A DNA stretch of 64,000 nt from positions 31,792,036 through 31,856,035 of the forward strand of contig CM037789.1 of NCBI GenBank assembly GCA_021229015.1, read 5' to 3'. Source of the stretch: Solen grandis (taxonomy: Eukaryota; Mollusca; Bivalvia; Adapedonta; Solenidae). Below are positions 1 to 11,039 of the stretch, in pieces. The translations under genes were made by a program, and so were the position numbers. How positions within the stretch are numbered: position 1 is the first letter of the stretch; each line of letters begins with the position of its first letter. The notes under the pieces are model-generated. The model ran no database searches. It had not been told where the DNA came from and saw only the letters and a list, made by a program, of their open reading frames with translations.

Positions 1-219
1 ACGTCTCCTACACCGGATGTATAAGTCAATAGCCTAGGACGTCTCCTACACCGGGTGTATAAGTCAATAGCCTAGGACGTCTCCTACACCGGGTGTATCA
101 GTCAATAGCCTAGGACGTCTCCTACACCGGGTGTATCAGTCAATAGCCTAGGACGTCTCCTACACCGGGTGTATCAGTCAATACCCTAGGACGTCTCCTA
201 CACCGGGTGTATAAGTCAA
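1..219. repeat. 38-bp minisatellite, about 5.8 copies
   Basis: Units begin at 1, 39, 77, 115, 153 and 191 and each starts ACGTCTCCTACACCGG. They differ only at a few positions (GGATGT or GGGTGT, ATAAGTC or ATCAGTC, AGCC or ACCC). Each unit has a small inverted core, ACACCnGGTGT. The array runs off the left edge, so its full length is unknown. It would lie in an upstream intron of the TRAK-like gene. Confidence 0.95.
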
Positions 220-635
220 GTATACAGTGAGATGTACATGTTATAGTAGTGTGAGTGAGGTAGCTGTACTATACACAGGGATAAGGTGCATGCGATGATA
301 TTCTGTAGTTTTTTCACTGCCAAAATGTGATATTATCAGAAATAAGATAGAAAAAATAAATATCTGATGCTGATGAGATTTGGTGTAGTGTCATTGCATG
401 GCTTATAAAGACTGTCTTCTGTCTGTTTCTGTGTGTATCTGTGGAATATATCAGTAGATATAGTATGGTTATACGGGGAGAGGTAGCCATATTGAGAAAA
501 GAAACACACATGTCAACTACATGAGTATATATGACCCTTCACTTCATTTGTCTATTTTCCTGCTATACCAGAAATCCACAGTTACTGTTGTTATTTTTCT
601 GGGTAGCCTACTAAGTGTAAGGCACTTTTACCTCA
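220..635. other. no feature recognised
   Basis: AT-rich sequence between the 38-bp array and the first interspersed repeat. No exon with acceptor, donor and plausible protein is visible on either strand. Confidence 0.6.
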
Positions 636-1016
636 TGAATATTCATGCACAAAGTTGAGACTTAGGAATATAATTTACTGAAATTAAATGTTAAATGAAT
701 CTTTTTTATCCCGACTGTGTGGAATCGAAGCTACAATTTTTATGCCCCCACATAGATAGATTGGGTGCATTTTGTTTTTGGTCTGTCTGTTTGTCACAAA
801 TCTTTAACCTTGACCATAACACGGAAAGTCCTTCCACCTACAGCCTCCAAACTTCACAGGTGCATGCACCTTGATGAGCCCTACCCGCCAGATGACCTTG
901 TCCTTCATATGACTGACCCCCAAGTTCAAAGCCACCCTGTGAGGGCGTGGCATTCAGTAAAACGTAGATTGTTGTATGAGGAAAACTGAGGAGACCTTGA
1001 TCAGACAGCTCCTTTC
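636..1016 (+). mobile_element. Interspersed repeat R1, split by a nested insertion
   Basis: The left part (636 to about 738) and right part (about 966 to 1016) match a repeat seen again near 3170, 8995 and 28005. Shared landmarks are ATGAATATTCATG near the start, GAGCTACAA in the middle and GAGGAGACC..GATCAGACAGCTCC at the end. The continuity is broken by about 230 bp (see 740-965). The R1 class is not recognised. Confidence 0.6.
740..965 (+). mobile_element. Unclassified repeat R2 nested in R1
   Basis: The block begins TATGCCCCCACATAGATAG and runs through a TCTGTCTGTTTGTC tract. It sits exactly where the R1 copy is interrupted, so it is the younger insertion. A comparable opening (a run of G or C, then TCCGTCTGTCCGTCCGT) occurs at 38240-38300. 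No open frame of note. Confidence 0.45.
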
Positions 1017-1040
1017 TTCAAGGTTTCAAAACCTTTATCA

Positions 1041-1113
1041 TCCATTGAAAGCCAGAAGGGGCTATCAGCATATGTAAAAAGAAGGCTGATAGCTCCTTAT
1101 GGCTTTCAATGGA
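1041..1113. repeat. Hairpin element (30-bp arms)
   Basis: Arms 1041-1070 and 1084-1113 are near-perfect inverted repeats (TCCATTGAAAGCC at the left, GGCTTTCAATGGA at the right) around a 13-base A-rich loop. A related, more diverged hairpin lies at 39351-39424, so this is a small foldback family and not a unique structure. Confidence 0.75.
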
Positions 1114-1305
1114 CAATATGTATGAGGTCAGGGATTAATGCTATTGAAAAATAGGTCATACTTGAACAAACCTGTAATTATTTTTACTATTATCAATTCT
1201 ACCGAACTTCTTTGCCTGATATGAAAGTGTTTTTTTCTTAATCTTAAGCACGCATGAACGCATCCTTAAGTCGCATGTACCTAGATGTCCATGTTTGTGT
1301 TCCAG

Positions 1306-1399
1306 ATGACCTGACGGACTACCCAACTAGGTTCCAGGAGACCTGTAGCTTGTACACGTACACCAACTCCACAGTGAAGCACCCCTCCGAGGCTGACAG
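1306..1399 (+). CDS. TRAK: TRAK/Milton-like adaptor, penultimate coding exon
   Basis: The exon is bounded by a TTCCAG acceptor and a CAG|GTGGGT donor (1400). It is 94 nt, starts with the last two bases of a codon and ends with the first two of the next. It encodes about 31 residues, including ETCSLYTYTNST and HPSEADR. This resembles the Cys/Thr/Ser stretch followed by HPSD in vertebrate TRAK1 and TRAK2, placed as there before the MSL..LL.ERG motif. The AG left at the donor plus the G at 2376 forms an Arg codon, joining the next exon in frame. Earlier exons are outside the window. The family assignment is from recalled family motifs, not a search. Confidence 0.65.
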
Positions 1400-1507
1400 G
1401 TGGGTATCGTGGGTGCCCCCAACACATTGCTCTGGTTCCCAGGGCCAAGTTAATCAATATTCTACGTTAGTATTTTTAACACCATCTCAGGAGTAAGCAT
1501 TTTGAGT

Positions 1508-1826
1508 TGACAGTGGCTGTGTGGTTAGGGTGTCTGTCTTGGAATCAGGATATCGTGGATTTGATCCCTGGCCACTACAGTGATGTTTAAAAATTGGTAC
1601 TGGTGTAGCTCCTTGCATGGCGCTCAGCATATAAGAGTAGTTCCAGGACTGGTTGGTGCGATGTTAGATCAGTGTGACTGGGTGTGGTATTATGACACAT
1701 ATATCAACGGCGTGATACTGCAGTGTGACAACACTTTATCTGTCTCAAGTAGACATCGTCTCAAAGACTCAAATACTGTCGGTGGGACGTTAATCTCAGT
1801 AAACCAACCAACAAACAAACAAACAT
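1508..1826 (+). mobile_element. tRNA-derived SINE, family A, near full length
   Basis: A tRNA-like head holds GTGGTTAGGGTG (A-box-like) and GATTTGATCCC (B-box-like). The body follows (CAGCATATAAG, CCAGGACTGGTTGG, GTGACTGGGTGTGG, GCGTGATACTGCAGTG), then the tail TGTCGGTGGGACGTTAA with an (ACAA)n end. It lies in the intron between the two TRAK-like exons. Other copies are at 11040, 21060, 32184(-), 36570(-), 47828(-), 51610 and 52271. Confidence 0.85.
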
Positions 1827-2375
1827 ACCTTCTTATAGTGTTAATGAATATACAAAACTACTATTAAATAGGATAGTCCTGACCTATATTAACTAAGCTT
1901 TGTAACTATAGTCACTTATATATTGCTAGATATATTAATACATCACTCCAAAATAATTAAATTCATTCTTATTCAATATTTCAGCAAAAGTTTGCCTTTC
2001 TCAAGGAAACACATGAATTTTTTAGAAACTTCTACATAATAGATGTTTTTATAGTTATAGCAATAACAATATAGCAACTAAACAAACATCTGTTTTGTCG
2101 AACTTGCTAAAAATTGAAGGCGCTGTGTTCTTGAAAATACTTAAGATTCCAGGCTCAAATCCGAGTATTATACTCAAATCTCTATTGAATCAAGTGGCCA
2201 TACTTGGAGTCTTAGTATGAAAATTATGTGGCATTTTGATTTTCAAAATCACGGGGATTTCATTGACCGGTAAATAGAAAATCATTGAAAAATTCAATTG
2301 AAATATAAATATCATTTAGACAATCCCTATTTACTACATTATCCACACCTAGATCCATATCTGTGTATATTACAG

Positions 2376-3132
2376 GATGTCTTCTTCCTACCCCTCTTCA
2401 ACTCCACGTCTGGCTGTGCCCAAGATCAGGGACAACCACGGCACCAGCACATACAGCATGTCGCTGGGACTTGCTGCCATCCTGAATGAGCGGGACCTGC
2501 TCAAGACGCCACCAGAGGGTGCTCCTGTCGCAGTCCACCCGCCAAGTATTAGCTCCAACCCGACTAGGTTTCCAAGTTTAGTTAGTGACTCTATCTACGA
2601 GCCTCCAAAGTGTAGACCGGTTTCAGCGGCTTTGACAACACCCACTAGATCTTGTTCTGTGATATCCTCTCCTAATGTCTGGTCGGGCAAGCCCAACGGG
2701 CCTATCAGTCAGGCTTCAACCACCAAGACCTCTACCCCGGTATCTAGCGGTAACACCGACTCAGACTATGCAAGCCCTAAGACTTCTGTTGTGAATAACC
2801 CCATCTCAGACACTAGCCCTATTAATGTAATAGACAAACTGAAAATGTCTGGATACAGCCTGTATGGGTATTTGAAGGGTTCAGCTACGGACAAGAAGGA
2901 AATGTCCGAAACAGGGGTCACCCTCTCCCGACCCAACAACTTAAATTTGACCTCAACCTCTGTTACCGGAGCAACAGTGGGGCCCAGCTCTTCAGCAAGT
3001 CAGGTGACACTAGGAGGCCAGCCTGAGGGTTCTTCAAGGACACACCTGACATCTCTACTCACACGTACTGCCCCAGGGGCAGGGGGCGTCATCGGTGCTC
3101 TCGCCAAGTTTCATAGGGATGGAACCTTCTAA
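2376..3132 (+). CDS. TRAK: TRAK/Milton-like adaptor, terminal coding exon
   Basis: TRAK/Milton proteins link mitochondria, through Miro/RHOT, to kinesin-1 and dynein. This is the C-terminal exon: TTACAG acceptor at 2375, stop at 3130-3132. The ATG at 2377 is internal, because splice phase from 1399 adds an Arg codon just before it. The 251 residues are Ser/Thr/Pro-rich with no globular domain. Three landmarks match family C-termini in order: STPRLAV, then MSLGLAAILNERD (family MSL..LL.ERG), then INVIDKLKMSGYSLYGYL (family NLVD+L+..G). The end, GVIGALAKFHRDGTF, recalls the family's hydrophobic C-terminal patch. Codon use and GC are clearly higher than in the flanks. An unrelated Ser/Pro-rich protein cannot be excluded without a search. 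Confidence 0.7.
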
Positions 3133-3490
3133 ATGAATGATTGTGTTCTGTGTAGGACCCATGTTTGAAGTGCTAGAAGTATGTCCTGGAATCTGACCAA
3201 AGTTTGTGTACTGTGTCATTTAACCCTTGACCTCTGTGTAGACTGTGTAGAATCTGAGCAAAAATATTGTATGAGCAAACAGTGGTGACCCTGATCAGAC
3301 GGCTCAAGGAAGGAACTATCTAATGTGGGTTTGCTCTGTTTGCCAAGGCGTTAAAACACGTCTACTTGAGGTAAAGTGTAAAACTAGAATACAGATATTT
3401 AATTAGGCATAATGAAATTGTATAAGTATGTAATTCTTCATCCGTTTTATTTTTCGCTAAACCATTAAAATACATGTACCTATCCGCCAT
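3133..3490 (+). other. Probable 3' UTR of the TRAK-like gene, with an R1 copy
   Basis: The stop codon is followed by non-coding sequence that includes an R1 repeat (about 3170-3390). A candidate poly(A) signal ATTAAA is at 3464-3469; another, AATAAA, is at 4092-4097. Which one is used cannot be told from sequence. Confidence 0.4.
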
Positions 3491-3918
3491 AGATATTATT
3501 AATCAAACAAATTGCTACAATATCTTTTTTTTTTATTTCAATGATGTATTTTATCATACATATACATCAAGCTAGAGACTCATTTTAAGAAAGCTTTATA
3601 AAAGTAAAATACCACATGCTTTAGGCTTCAGTTTTTTTTAAGCTTTTTTTTGTCCTGTACGATCTCAGTTCCTGCTTTTTTTCCCCCATGTCATCTTACA
3701 GGTAAATGTAAAATAATGAGGAGAAAGTCTTTTGAATTGTGCATGATTGAACTGTTGATACATGTATTGTTTTAGTCACAAATGAGCTGTTGTAGAAGGA
3801 TGGAAATTGTATTATATTTACGGTATACGTCTGATAATTGTGGTTTTTGAAGAATGGATGTTTTGGCCAGGGTTCTCACTAGATAAGACATTTGCCAAAA
3901 TGTTTGGAGTCCTCCCAT

Positions 3919-4203
3919 ATATATACTCAACAACTTTTCTAATTGGTCACCCTTTGATTTTGATATTTTTCAATACTGGTGAATATATTGATGGTAAACC
4001 ATCACAATTGAGTTACCATGAACATAACCTTGAGGTATACATGGATTTTGCCAACAAAAACATCGTGAATTAAACCTGATTTCTATTTTGTAATAAACAG
4101 TTCTTTAATTTAAATACATTAGATTTTCATACACTTATTTTCCTTGTGATATTTTGATGAAATTATCAGGTGACCAATTAGAAAAGTTGTTGAGTATATA
4201 TAT
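3919..4203. mobile_element. MITE-like element with 33-bp perfect TIRs
   Basis: Left arm 3919-3951 begins ATATATACTCAACAAC and right arm 4169-4203 ends GTTGTTGAGTATATAT. The arms are perfect inverted repeats through GGTCACC/GGTGACC, and similarity continues a little inward. The element is 285 bp with no transposase frame. An 88-codon open frame that crosses the left arm is judged spurious. Confidence 0.8.
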
Positions 4204-4914
4204 ATGCAGGCTGCTCAGGAAAACAGGAGCCCTTTTTTACAGAAATTGGATGTCCAGGATTCCTAATCAGGATTGTGCAAGAACCTTGTAAGTGGTGAGT
4301 GTATTTGGCGCTCTCTCACTGGTGTGTCAAAGTTAAACTCTCATGGATTTGTTTTTGTGTATCGGACTTCAGCCACAAACATAGGTAAATTATCCTATCA
4401 TCAGTAATAAGTCATATACCGTATAAAACAGATGTCTCTCAGTATCTCTAGTCATGAAAGTCTACTGTTAGGGTCAGAATCTAGGTCATTCAGTCTGTGA
4501 CTGCTGGCAGTATATATTATGTAAAAGCCTGGTTATTTCCATGTTTCTTACTTCGATGAACTTATTTAATAAGGTTGTTTTTTACAGCTGTTCTTATGTA
4601 AAATACAGGCTATATGCCAATAAGTTTGTATTTTCCCAATTTGAGTACAGATAAACTCACCTGGAATACTCACAAAGAAAAAAAATAAATTCAGTTTGGT
4701 CAAATATTGGCAAAATCAGAGATTTTTCCATAAAAGCAGTTCATGAAAAGCAGTTGTTTATTTACTGATTAACTTATTCCTCACATTCAAAAGAAATGCT
4801 GTAATTTCTTGACTGTTTTTCCCAATATCTAACATCTTTGCACAAAATTTTCAATTGAAGAGTGTGGGTCTTCAAAGAACAGTGGGGAAAAAATCCTGCT
4901 GATGTCCGGTTATT
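4204..4914. other. no feature recognised
   Basis: AT-rich unique-looking DNA. No exon or repeat identified. Confidence 0.6.
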
Positions 4915-5070
4915 TCCTTTTCTCGGGTCTGGTCAGTCAGATTTTTCATGTGAGGAAAATCTAGTTGACTTGCAGTAGGTCGGTCATTCTAGCCGGGTCT
5001 CTTTTTATTCTTGGAACCTTCCTCCACCTGTAAGTAGCTGAACGTTGTCGTATGACTGAAATATGATCAT
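4915..5070 (+). mobile_element. SINE family B, old 5'-truncated copy
   Basis: The copy retains TTTTTCATGTGAGGAAAA, AGTAGGTCGGTCATTCTAG, CTTCCTCCACCTGTAAGTAG and TATGACTGAAAT. These match the body of the clearer copies at 16055 and 45725. The tRNA head is lost and mutations are many. Confidence 0.65.
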
Positions 5071-6014
5071 AGTAACCATCATCTCCTAAGCATCAACATT
5101 TCCTTTTCTCAAATTTCAAATACCTCTGTAAAGGAGACGCTCATTAGCTATCAAAGATTTGCCGCATTTGCCAAATTTCTGCGTTTCATATTACTCAAGT
5201 TTGACAAAGACCAAGTCATTATCGATGTATTACATATCAACGTATTGCCTCCAGTAAATGTATATAATCAGATCCAGTTTCAGCTCACTTAAAGAGGTTG
5301 TCATCTTGAATATTTAATAATCACAATTTTCATCCCATAAAGGGACATGACATATGTAATGACCAATGCAACAAATATAAAACTGGGACAATAAGTTTTA
5401 AATTTTAAATGACTAATGCATCACATATGTAACTTGGGACAAAACTTGGAAGGGTAAACAGCACCAATTTTTCCTTGTCAGGATCATTATGTCATAAAGT
5501 TAATCTCCAGTATGTAATAATACTAGTAGAGTGTGACCTAGAGTATGTATTGCTGTGCTGTATAGCGGTTGTATATAAAATCCCAGGTAGACTTAAACGT
5601 TACTGTCATTTGTACCAAATTACCAGAAAATACAAACTGTTGTAACAATTCTAGTGCTTTTAATTTATTCTAGTATGATATATGTCTTTCATGCCATTTT
5701 CATTATTAGTTGATGATAATGAAAATCCAATGTGTAAATATATTTTACATTATTAATTACTGTATGACACTGTTTAAACACCCCCAGGGCTTCTTGATTT
5801 TGCCTCAATAAACTTAGGATGCAAAATAAACACAATAAAACATCACCTTTATCAACTTGCACAAAAGTTTGAAATTCTTCAACACATTTAAAGTACATAT
5901 TGTGTTTCAGATATTGTTCAATCAAGACTGTGTTTTGTCTGTACATGAATTGGATGGCTTATGTAAACATAATTCTTGCAGTGGATGCCTGATTTTTCTC
6001 TACAAATTTGGGAT
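5071..6014. other. no feature recognised
   Basis: AT-rich DNA. A minus-strand open frame (5689-5946) has no splice or domain support. Confidence 0.6.
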
Positions 6015-6480
6015 AGAGGGGGATATGGCTTTTTAGCTTGTCTGTTTCAAAGAAAAAGTCGAGCTGTCATGATCGCTGCGTTGTCGTCGTTGATGTCATT
6101 GTTGTTGTCGTCATGGAAAAACCTTAATGTAGGCCATTTCTGAAACACTTTTAAAGGTATCAACACGAAACTTAGAATACTTTATTATCATGACAAGGCG
6201 CAGTTGTAAGACAAGGGGCATTATTCTGAAAGCAATATTTTCAGAGTCATGCCCCTTTTTAAATTGGATTTTTTGTATAAAATTGTTTTTATTCAATGCA
6301 ATTGCATTTCTCACTTGTAAGATATTTTTTTTTCTTTTTTGTATTTACTAAACAGTTACTCTTTATAACTTATGATTTTCAAACTTGAAATCTCAGATAT
6401 AGCCCCCTGTTGTCAACATGTAAAACAGATGAGATTTGATGCCACTCTGAGGAGCTCTAGTTGATAGAGGGTGATGTGGC
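6015..6480. repeat. Probable interspersed repeat R3
   Basis: It opens with GGCTTTTTAGCTTGTCTGTTTC, has a GTCGTCGTTG-type tract and ends near GAGGAGCTCTAG. The style matches the adjacent 6588-8450 element (TTTTTAGCTCACC opening followed by a CGTCCGTCG tract), but no second copy lies in the window. It is called on style alone. Confidence 0.35.
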
Positions 6481-6587
6481 TTTTAGATGGGGGTCGTATG
6501 ATATATCACTTGAAAAGAATTGGGTCAGCATGTTTAACATGGTGAAAAATGAGGTCATAAAATACATTTCACATGTCTCACCTTTTT

Positions 6588-8450
6588 AGCTCACCTGAGC
6601 ACAACGTGCTCATGGTGAGCTATTGTGATCGCCTTTTGTCCGTCGTTCGTCGTCCGTGCGTGCGTGCGTGCGTCCGTCGTCGTCAACAATTTGCTTTAAA
6701 CAACATCTCCTCATGAACCGCTGAAGGGATTTTGACCAAACTTCACAGGAATCATCCTTATGATGCCCTCTATCAAAGTTGTACAAATTATTCAGATTGG
6801 TTAAAAAAGTAGGTCACAGGAGCTAAAAATAGATTTTAAAAATGCAAACTTTGAAAATCTTCTTCTAAAATCAAGGCCTAGAGCTTAGATATTTGGTATG
6901 TAGCATCATCTAATGGTTCATTACCAAGATTGTTCAAATCATAGCCCTACGGTGATAAATGCCCCCGCACCAGGGGTCACTTGTTTTACATATTAAAAAT
7001 CTTCTTCTATGAATCCATTAGGCCTAGAGCTTAGATATTTGGTATGTAGCATCATCTAATGGTTCATTACCAAGATTGTTCAAATCATAGCCCTACGGTG
7101 ATAAATGCCCCCGCACCAGGGGTCACTTGTTTTACATAGAGTTATATAGGAAAATGTTTAAAAATCTTCTTCTATGAATCCATAAGGCCTAGAGATTAGA
7201 TATTTGGTATGAAGCATCATCTTATGGTTCATTACCAAGATTGTACAAATCATGTCCCTATGGTGATAAATGACCCCGCACCATGGGTCACTTGTTTTAC
7301 ATAGAGTTATATAGGAAAAACTTTAAAAATCTTCTTCTATGAATCCATTAGGCCTAGAGCTTAGATATTTGGTATGTAGCATCATCTTATGGTTCATTAC
7401 CAAGATTGTTCAAATCATAGCCCTATGGTGATAAATGCCCCCGCACCAGGGGTCACTTGTTTAACATAGATTTATATAGGAAAAACTTTAAAAATCTTCT
7501 TCTATGAATCCATAAGGCCTAGAGCTTAGATATTTCATATGTAGCATCATCTAATGGTTCATTACCAAGATTGTTCAAATCATAGCCAAACGGTGATAAA
7601 TGCCCCCGCAATAGGGGTCACTTGTTTTACATAGAGTTATATAGGAAAAGTTTAAAAATCTTCTTCTATGAATCCATAAGGCCTAGAGATTAGATATTTG
7701 GTATGAAGCATCATCTTATGGTTCATTACCAAGATTGTACAAATCATAGCCCTATGGTGATAAATGACCCCGCACCAGGGGTCACTTGTTTTACATAAGT
7801 TATATAGGAAAATGTTTAAAAATCTTCTTCTATGAATCCATAAGGCCTAGAGATTAGATATTTGGTATGAAGCATCATCTTATGGTTCATTACCAAGATT
7901 GTACAAATCATAGCCCTATGGTGATAAATGACCCCGCACCAGGGGTCACTTGTTTTACATAGAGTTATATAGGAAAATCTTTAAAAATCTTCTTCTATGA
8001 ATCCATAAGGCCTAGAGATTAGATATTTGGTATGAAGCATCATCTTATGGTTTATTACCAAGATTGTACAAATCATGACCCTATGGTGATAAATGACCCC
8101 GCACCAGGGGTCACTTGTTTAACATAGAGTTATATAGGAAAATCTTTAAAAATCTTCTTCTATGAATCCATTAGGCCTAGAGCTTAGATATTTGGTATGT
8201 AGCATCATCTAATGGTTCATTATCAAGATTTTCAAAATGGTGGCCCTTTGGAGATAAATGACCCCGCACTAAGTCTTCTCCTCTGAAACCATAAGGCCCA
8301 GTGCTTATATATTTGGTGTGTAGTATTGTCAGGGCTAAAATGTTTAAGATTGAGTTATATCAGAATTCTTGTCTGTTTAAAAACCTTGTAATCAGTTGTA
8401 GCAACGGTACTCAGGTGAGCGATCCAGAGCCATCATGGCCCTCTTGTTTT
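6588..8450. mobile_element. Non-autonomous TIR element with internal satellite
   Basis: The ends carry AGCTCACCTGAGCAC at the left and GTACTCAGGTGAGCGA at the right, which are inverted repeats. Behind the left end come a second short inverted motif (CGTGCTCATGGTGAGC) and a GCGTGCGTGCGTGCGTCC tract. The interior is filled by the array at 6850-8270. No open frame suggests a transposase, so it is probably non-autonomous. Confidence 0.65.
6850..8270. repeat. 164-bp tandem array, about 9 units
   Basis: AAAATCTTCTTCTATGAATC recurs at about 6997, 7161, 7325, 7489, 7652, 7817, 7984 and 8148, with an older shorter unit from about 6857. Each unit contains AGGCCTAGAG, ATATTTGGTATG, GGTTCATTACCAAGATTG and GCACCAGGGGTCACTTG. 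Single changes are shared by subsets of units (ATGTAGC or ATGAAGC, TGCCCCCGC or TGACCCCGC), which indicates recent unequal exchange. Confidence 0.9.
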
Positions 8451-8994
8451 ATCTTGTTTTAAAATACATGTATATGGGGTTGCATGTTCATTTGCACAAA
8501 ATGTATTTTATATTTTTCAAGAAAATAACGAAGAATATGAACATATCTCATTAGCAGTGTTTTAGATACAAATACTGGATATACATGTCAATATTTATAG
8601 GTTGTTAGAAGACTCCCTGTGAGAAAAATTGATTTTCATAAAATCATTAATTATTATACCCCCCCCCCCCCCAAGTTATCAATTGATGTTTTTTTTTTAA
8701 ATATATATATATTTATATATATAAATAAATTACATTTATATTTGAATATATTTTAGTTTATTTTCCGACGTCATTTCTGCAGTTTCAGTAATGAACTTGA
8801 ATTGTGCATTTTAAAACGAAAAGTACCTTTACGTGGTGCTCTTCGCAATTCACTGGTTGTTTTATTTTAGTTTTCACATGAAACATATTCTTGAATTGCA
8901 TAATATGGGATCTTTATCTGTTGCACATACAAATTTTATACTATGCACTTATGTTTTCATTAGTACATTATTCCTTTACCTAATTGATATTCAA
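8451..8994. other. Low-complexity stretch, no gene
   Basis: Contains a run of 14 C (8659-8672) and an AT-only patch (8697-8730). Nothing else recognised. Confidence 0.6.
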
Positions 8995-9215
8995 GTACAA
9001 ATTTATGACTCGATGAATATTAATTTACTTAACTCTAAATGATATATGAAACAATGAATTTTTCTTTGCCAAGAAGACTGCTTAGGATCAGAGCTACAAT
9101 AATGGTTGAGCAAACAAACCATGATCACACAGCTCCTTCCAGGATCTGTCTCATATGCTCTGTTTGCCAAGGTCTTCAAACACATTTATATGAAGTTAAA
9201 GGGCTATGCAATTCA
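8995..9215 (+). mobile_element. Interspersed repeat R1 copy
   Basis: Matches the R1 copies at 636, 3170 and 28005: TTTATGACTCGATGAATATT, then CTTTGCCAAGAAGACTG, GAGCTACAA and GATCACACAGCTCC. The 3' end continues through CTCTGTTTGCCAAGG, as in the 3170 copy. Confidence 0.65.
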
Positions 9216-9448
9216 TGTTAGACTTTTGATATATACACTGGAGAAAATATATGACCCCTCCAGCATTTTAAGAAAGACCTTAAGCTTGAAAACACCTGAA
9301 ATATTGAAGTCTTCCAGAACTTATATATAAGATTGTGCTTTAGATGTTCAATGCTTGTGTTGTATGGAGGTTTATTTATGTTTGAGTACTGGGGGAAAGT
9401 TGTATAAGACTTAAGAATATGATGCAGCCACTTCTTATATAATCTATA

Positions 9449-9680
9449 CATGTATATATTTTGGTTTACAAAACCTACATGGACATCTTTTGGTTTATAA
9501 AACCTACATAGACATTTCTGAATTATTGAAAACAGTCTTACTTCTATGTTTGCTTTACAAAACCTACATGGATAATTAAAAAAATCTTACTCCCATTTTT
9601 GGTTAGCAAAACCTACATCATCATTTTTTGGATAATTAAAAGAAAAATTCTTTGAAATTGGTTTACAAAACCCACAATAT
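9449..9680. repeat. Irregular short repeat (GGTTTACAAAACCTACATGG)
   Basis: The motif recurs with changes at about 9462, 9489, 9549, 9600 and 9659, at uneven spacing of 27-60 bases. It is a decayed local duplication and non-coding. Confidence 0.6.
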
Positions 9681-10232
9681 TTACTTATATATATATATGA
9701 ACTTACCTTAGTTTCAGTGTTATCAAGTTATTCAATTTTAATTCAGAAAGTTGAGGAAATATAAGGACAACTTTGTTTTCAAACAACTTTGGGATATTCT
9801 TTTCTTTCATTAAAATTCATACATCAAAATTTTCTAAGAAAGTAGTGACCTGGTTCAAATTCCTTCACCCATACCTAGTGATAAAAAATATTTTTTTCTC
9901 TAATAAAATACCTAGTTATTTAACTTCAAAAGACATATTAATGTGTTGTTTATGTAAACAAAGCCATGACAGAATTCTTTTCGAATTGATTTAATGATAT
10001 AAGAATTACGTGAAGGTGGTGTTGAGCCAGAAGCACATTTAGAGAAGGATGTTACGTTAATATGTACAGTATTGTAGATGTATAGCCACAGCTTCACATT
10101 GATGTTTTTTTTCGTTGCCATGGATATTTTGGGAGTACACTATAATACAATATAAAATGATCTGTAAGCTGGCTTATTTTTATATTGTTTTTAAGGTTAC
10201 TTTAAGTTTATAAAGTTTCATACCTTTTCTTC

Positions 10233-10235
<3 letters not shown>
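9681..10235. other. no feature recognised
   Basis: AT-rich DNA. Open frames here are short and lack splice or domain support. Confidence 0.6.
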
Positions 10236-10269
<34 letters not shown>

Positions 10270-10380
10270 CATCTCACTTTCTTTTTCTCTTTTTTCCTCT
10301 TTATTTCTTTTCTCTTTTGTTATCTTCTCTTCTCCTCTGTCTTTTTCTGTTCTCTCTCTTTCCTTCTCTCTCATTTTTTA
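10236..10380. repeat. (CT)n microsatellite and pyrimidine tract
   Basis: Perfect (CT)15 at 10236-10265, continuing as T/C-only sequence to about 10378. Open frames on the minus strand here are Arg/Glu/Lys artefacts of the tract. Confidence 0.9.
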
Positions 10381-11039
10381 TAGAAGGATTATATATTTTT
10401 AGCACCTTATTTTTTGTGATACATTGATGTTTGAAAACAGTTAACATGAGAGCACGGTCTCTTTTAATATTTGTATAAAACATGTGCTCCTTGCTGATAC
10501 TTAAATAATTATACTATTAATGTTATTTAACTTATAACAAAATTAAATATTTTGAAGTTATTGTTCGAGGACCTTCTCTAGGTAAAGTGCCTATAAAAAA
10601 CTGATGTATACATATTGTGTATTTATGTTTATTCAAGATGGCTGAACATGTATATAAAACAGTTATGAGCTCTAGTTTACATATCAGTTGTTTTTTTCTC
10701 CAGATATTGTGTGCTTTGTTAGCTTCCATTTTCCATAGGCATTGTTTTTAATTTTATTGTTTCCCTTTTCACTTGTTTTAACCGTATATGGTGTAATTTA
10801 GAGCTTTTTCGTGTATGATGTTTTTTCTACTTTGAAATACATACAATGTAGTGATACATGCATTTGTGATAAACTATTCTTAATAAATAATATACATTAA
10901 TCTGGCTACTCAGATACAGTGTTATCTTCTTCCTTCCTCTCCCAGAGGTTCAGTTTTGAGTGCTTGCATGGCTTTAGGATTAAGTCACTCGTATGTCACC
11001 ATTACAATCCAGGTTCAATCTGCCAGATCGTCCTTGGTG
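10381..11039. other. no feature recognised
   Basis: AT-rich DNA with no supported exon or repeat. Confidence 0.6.

Noticed and set aside
3807..4073. 88-codon + strand open frame
   Set aside because: It crosses the left terminal repeat of the 3919-4203 element and has no domain, splice or codon support.
5689..5946. 85-codon minus-strand open frame resembling a helical repeat
   Set aside because: AT-driven composition, no conserved motif and no second exon nearby.
10180..10483. Minus-strand Arg/Glu/Lys-rich frames
   Set aside because: Direct translation of the CT/pyrimidine tract.
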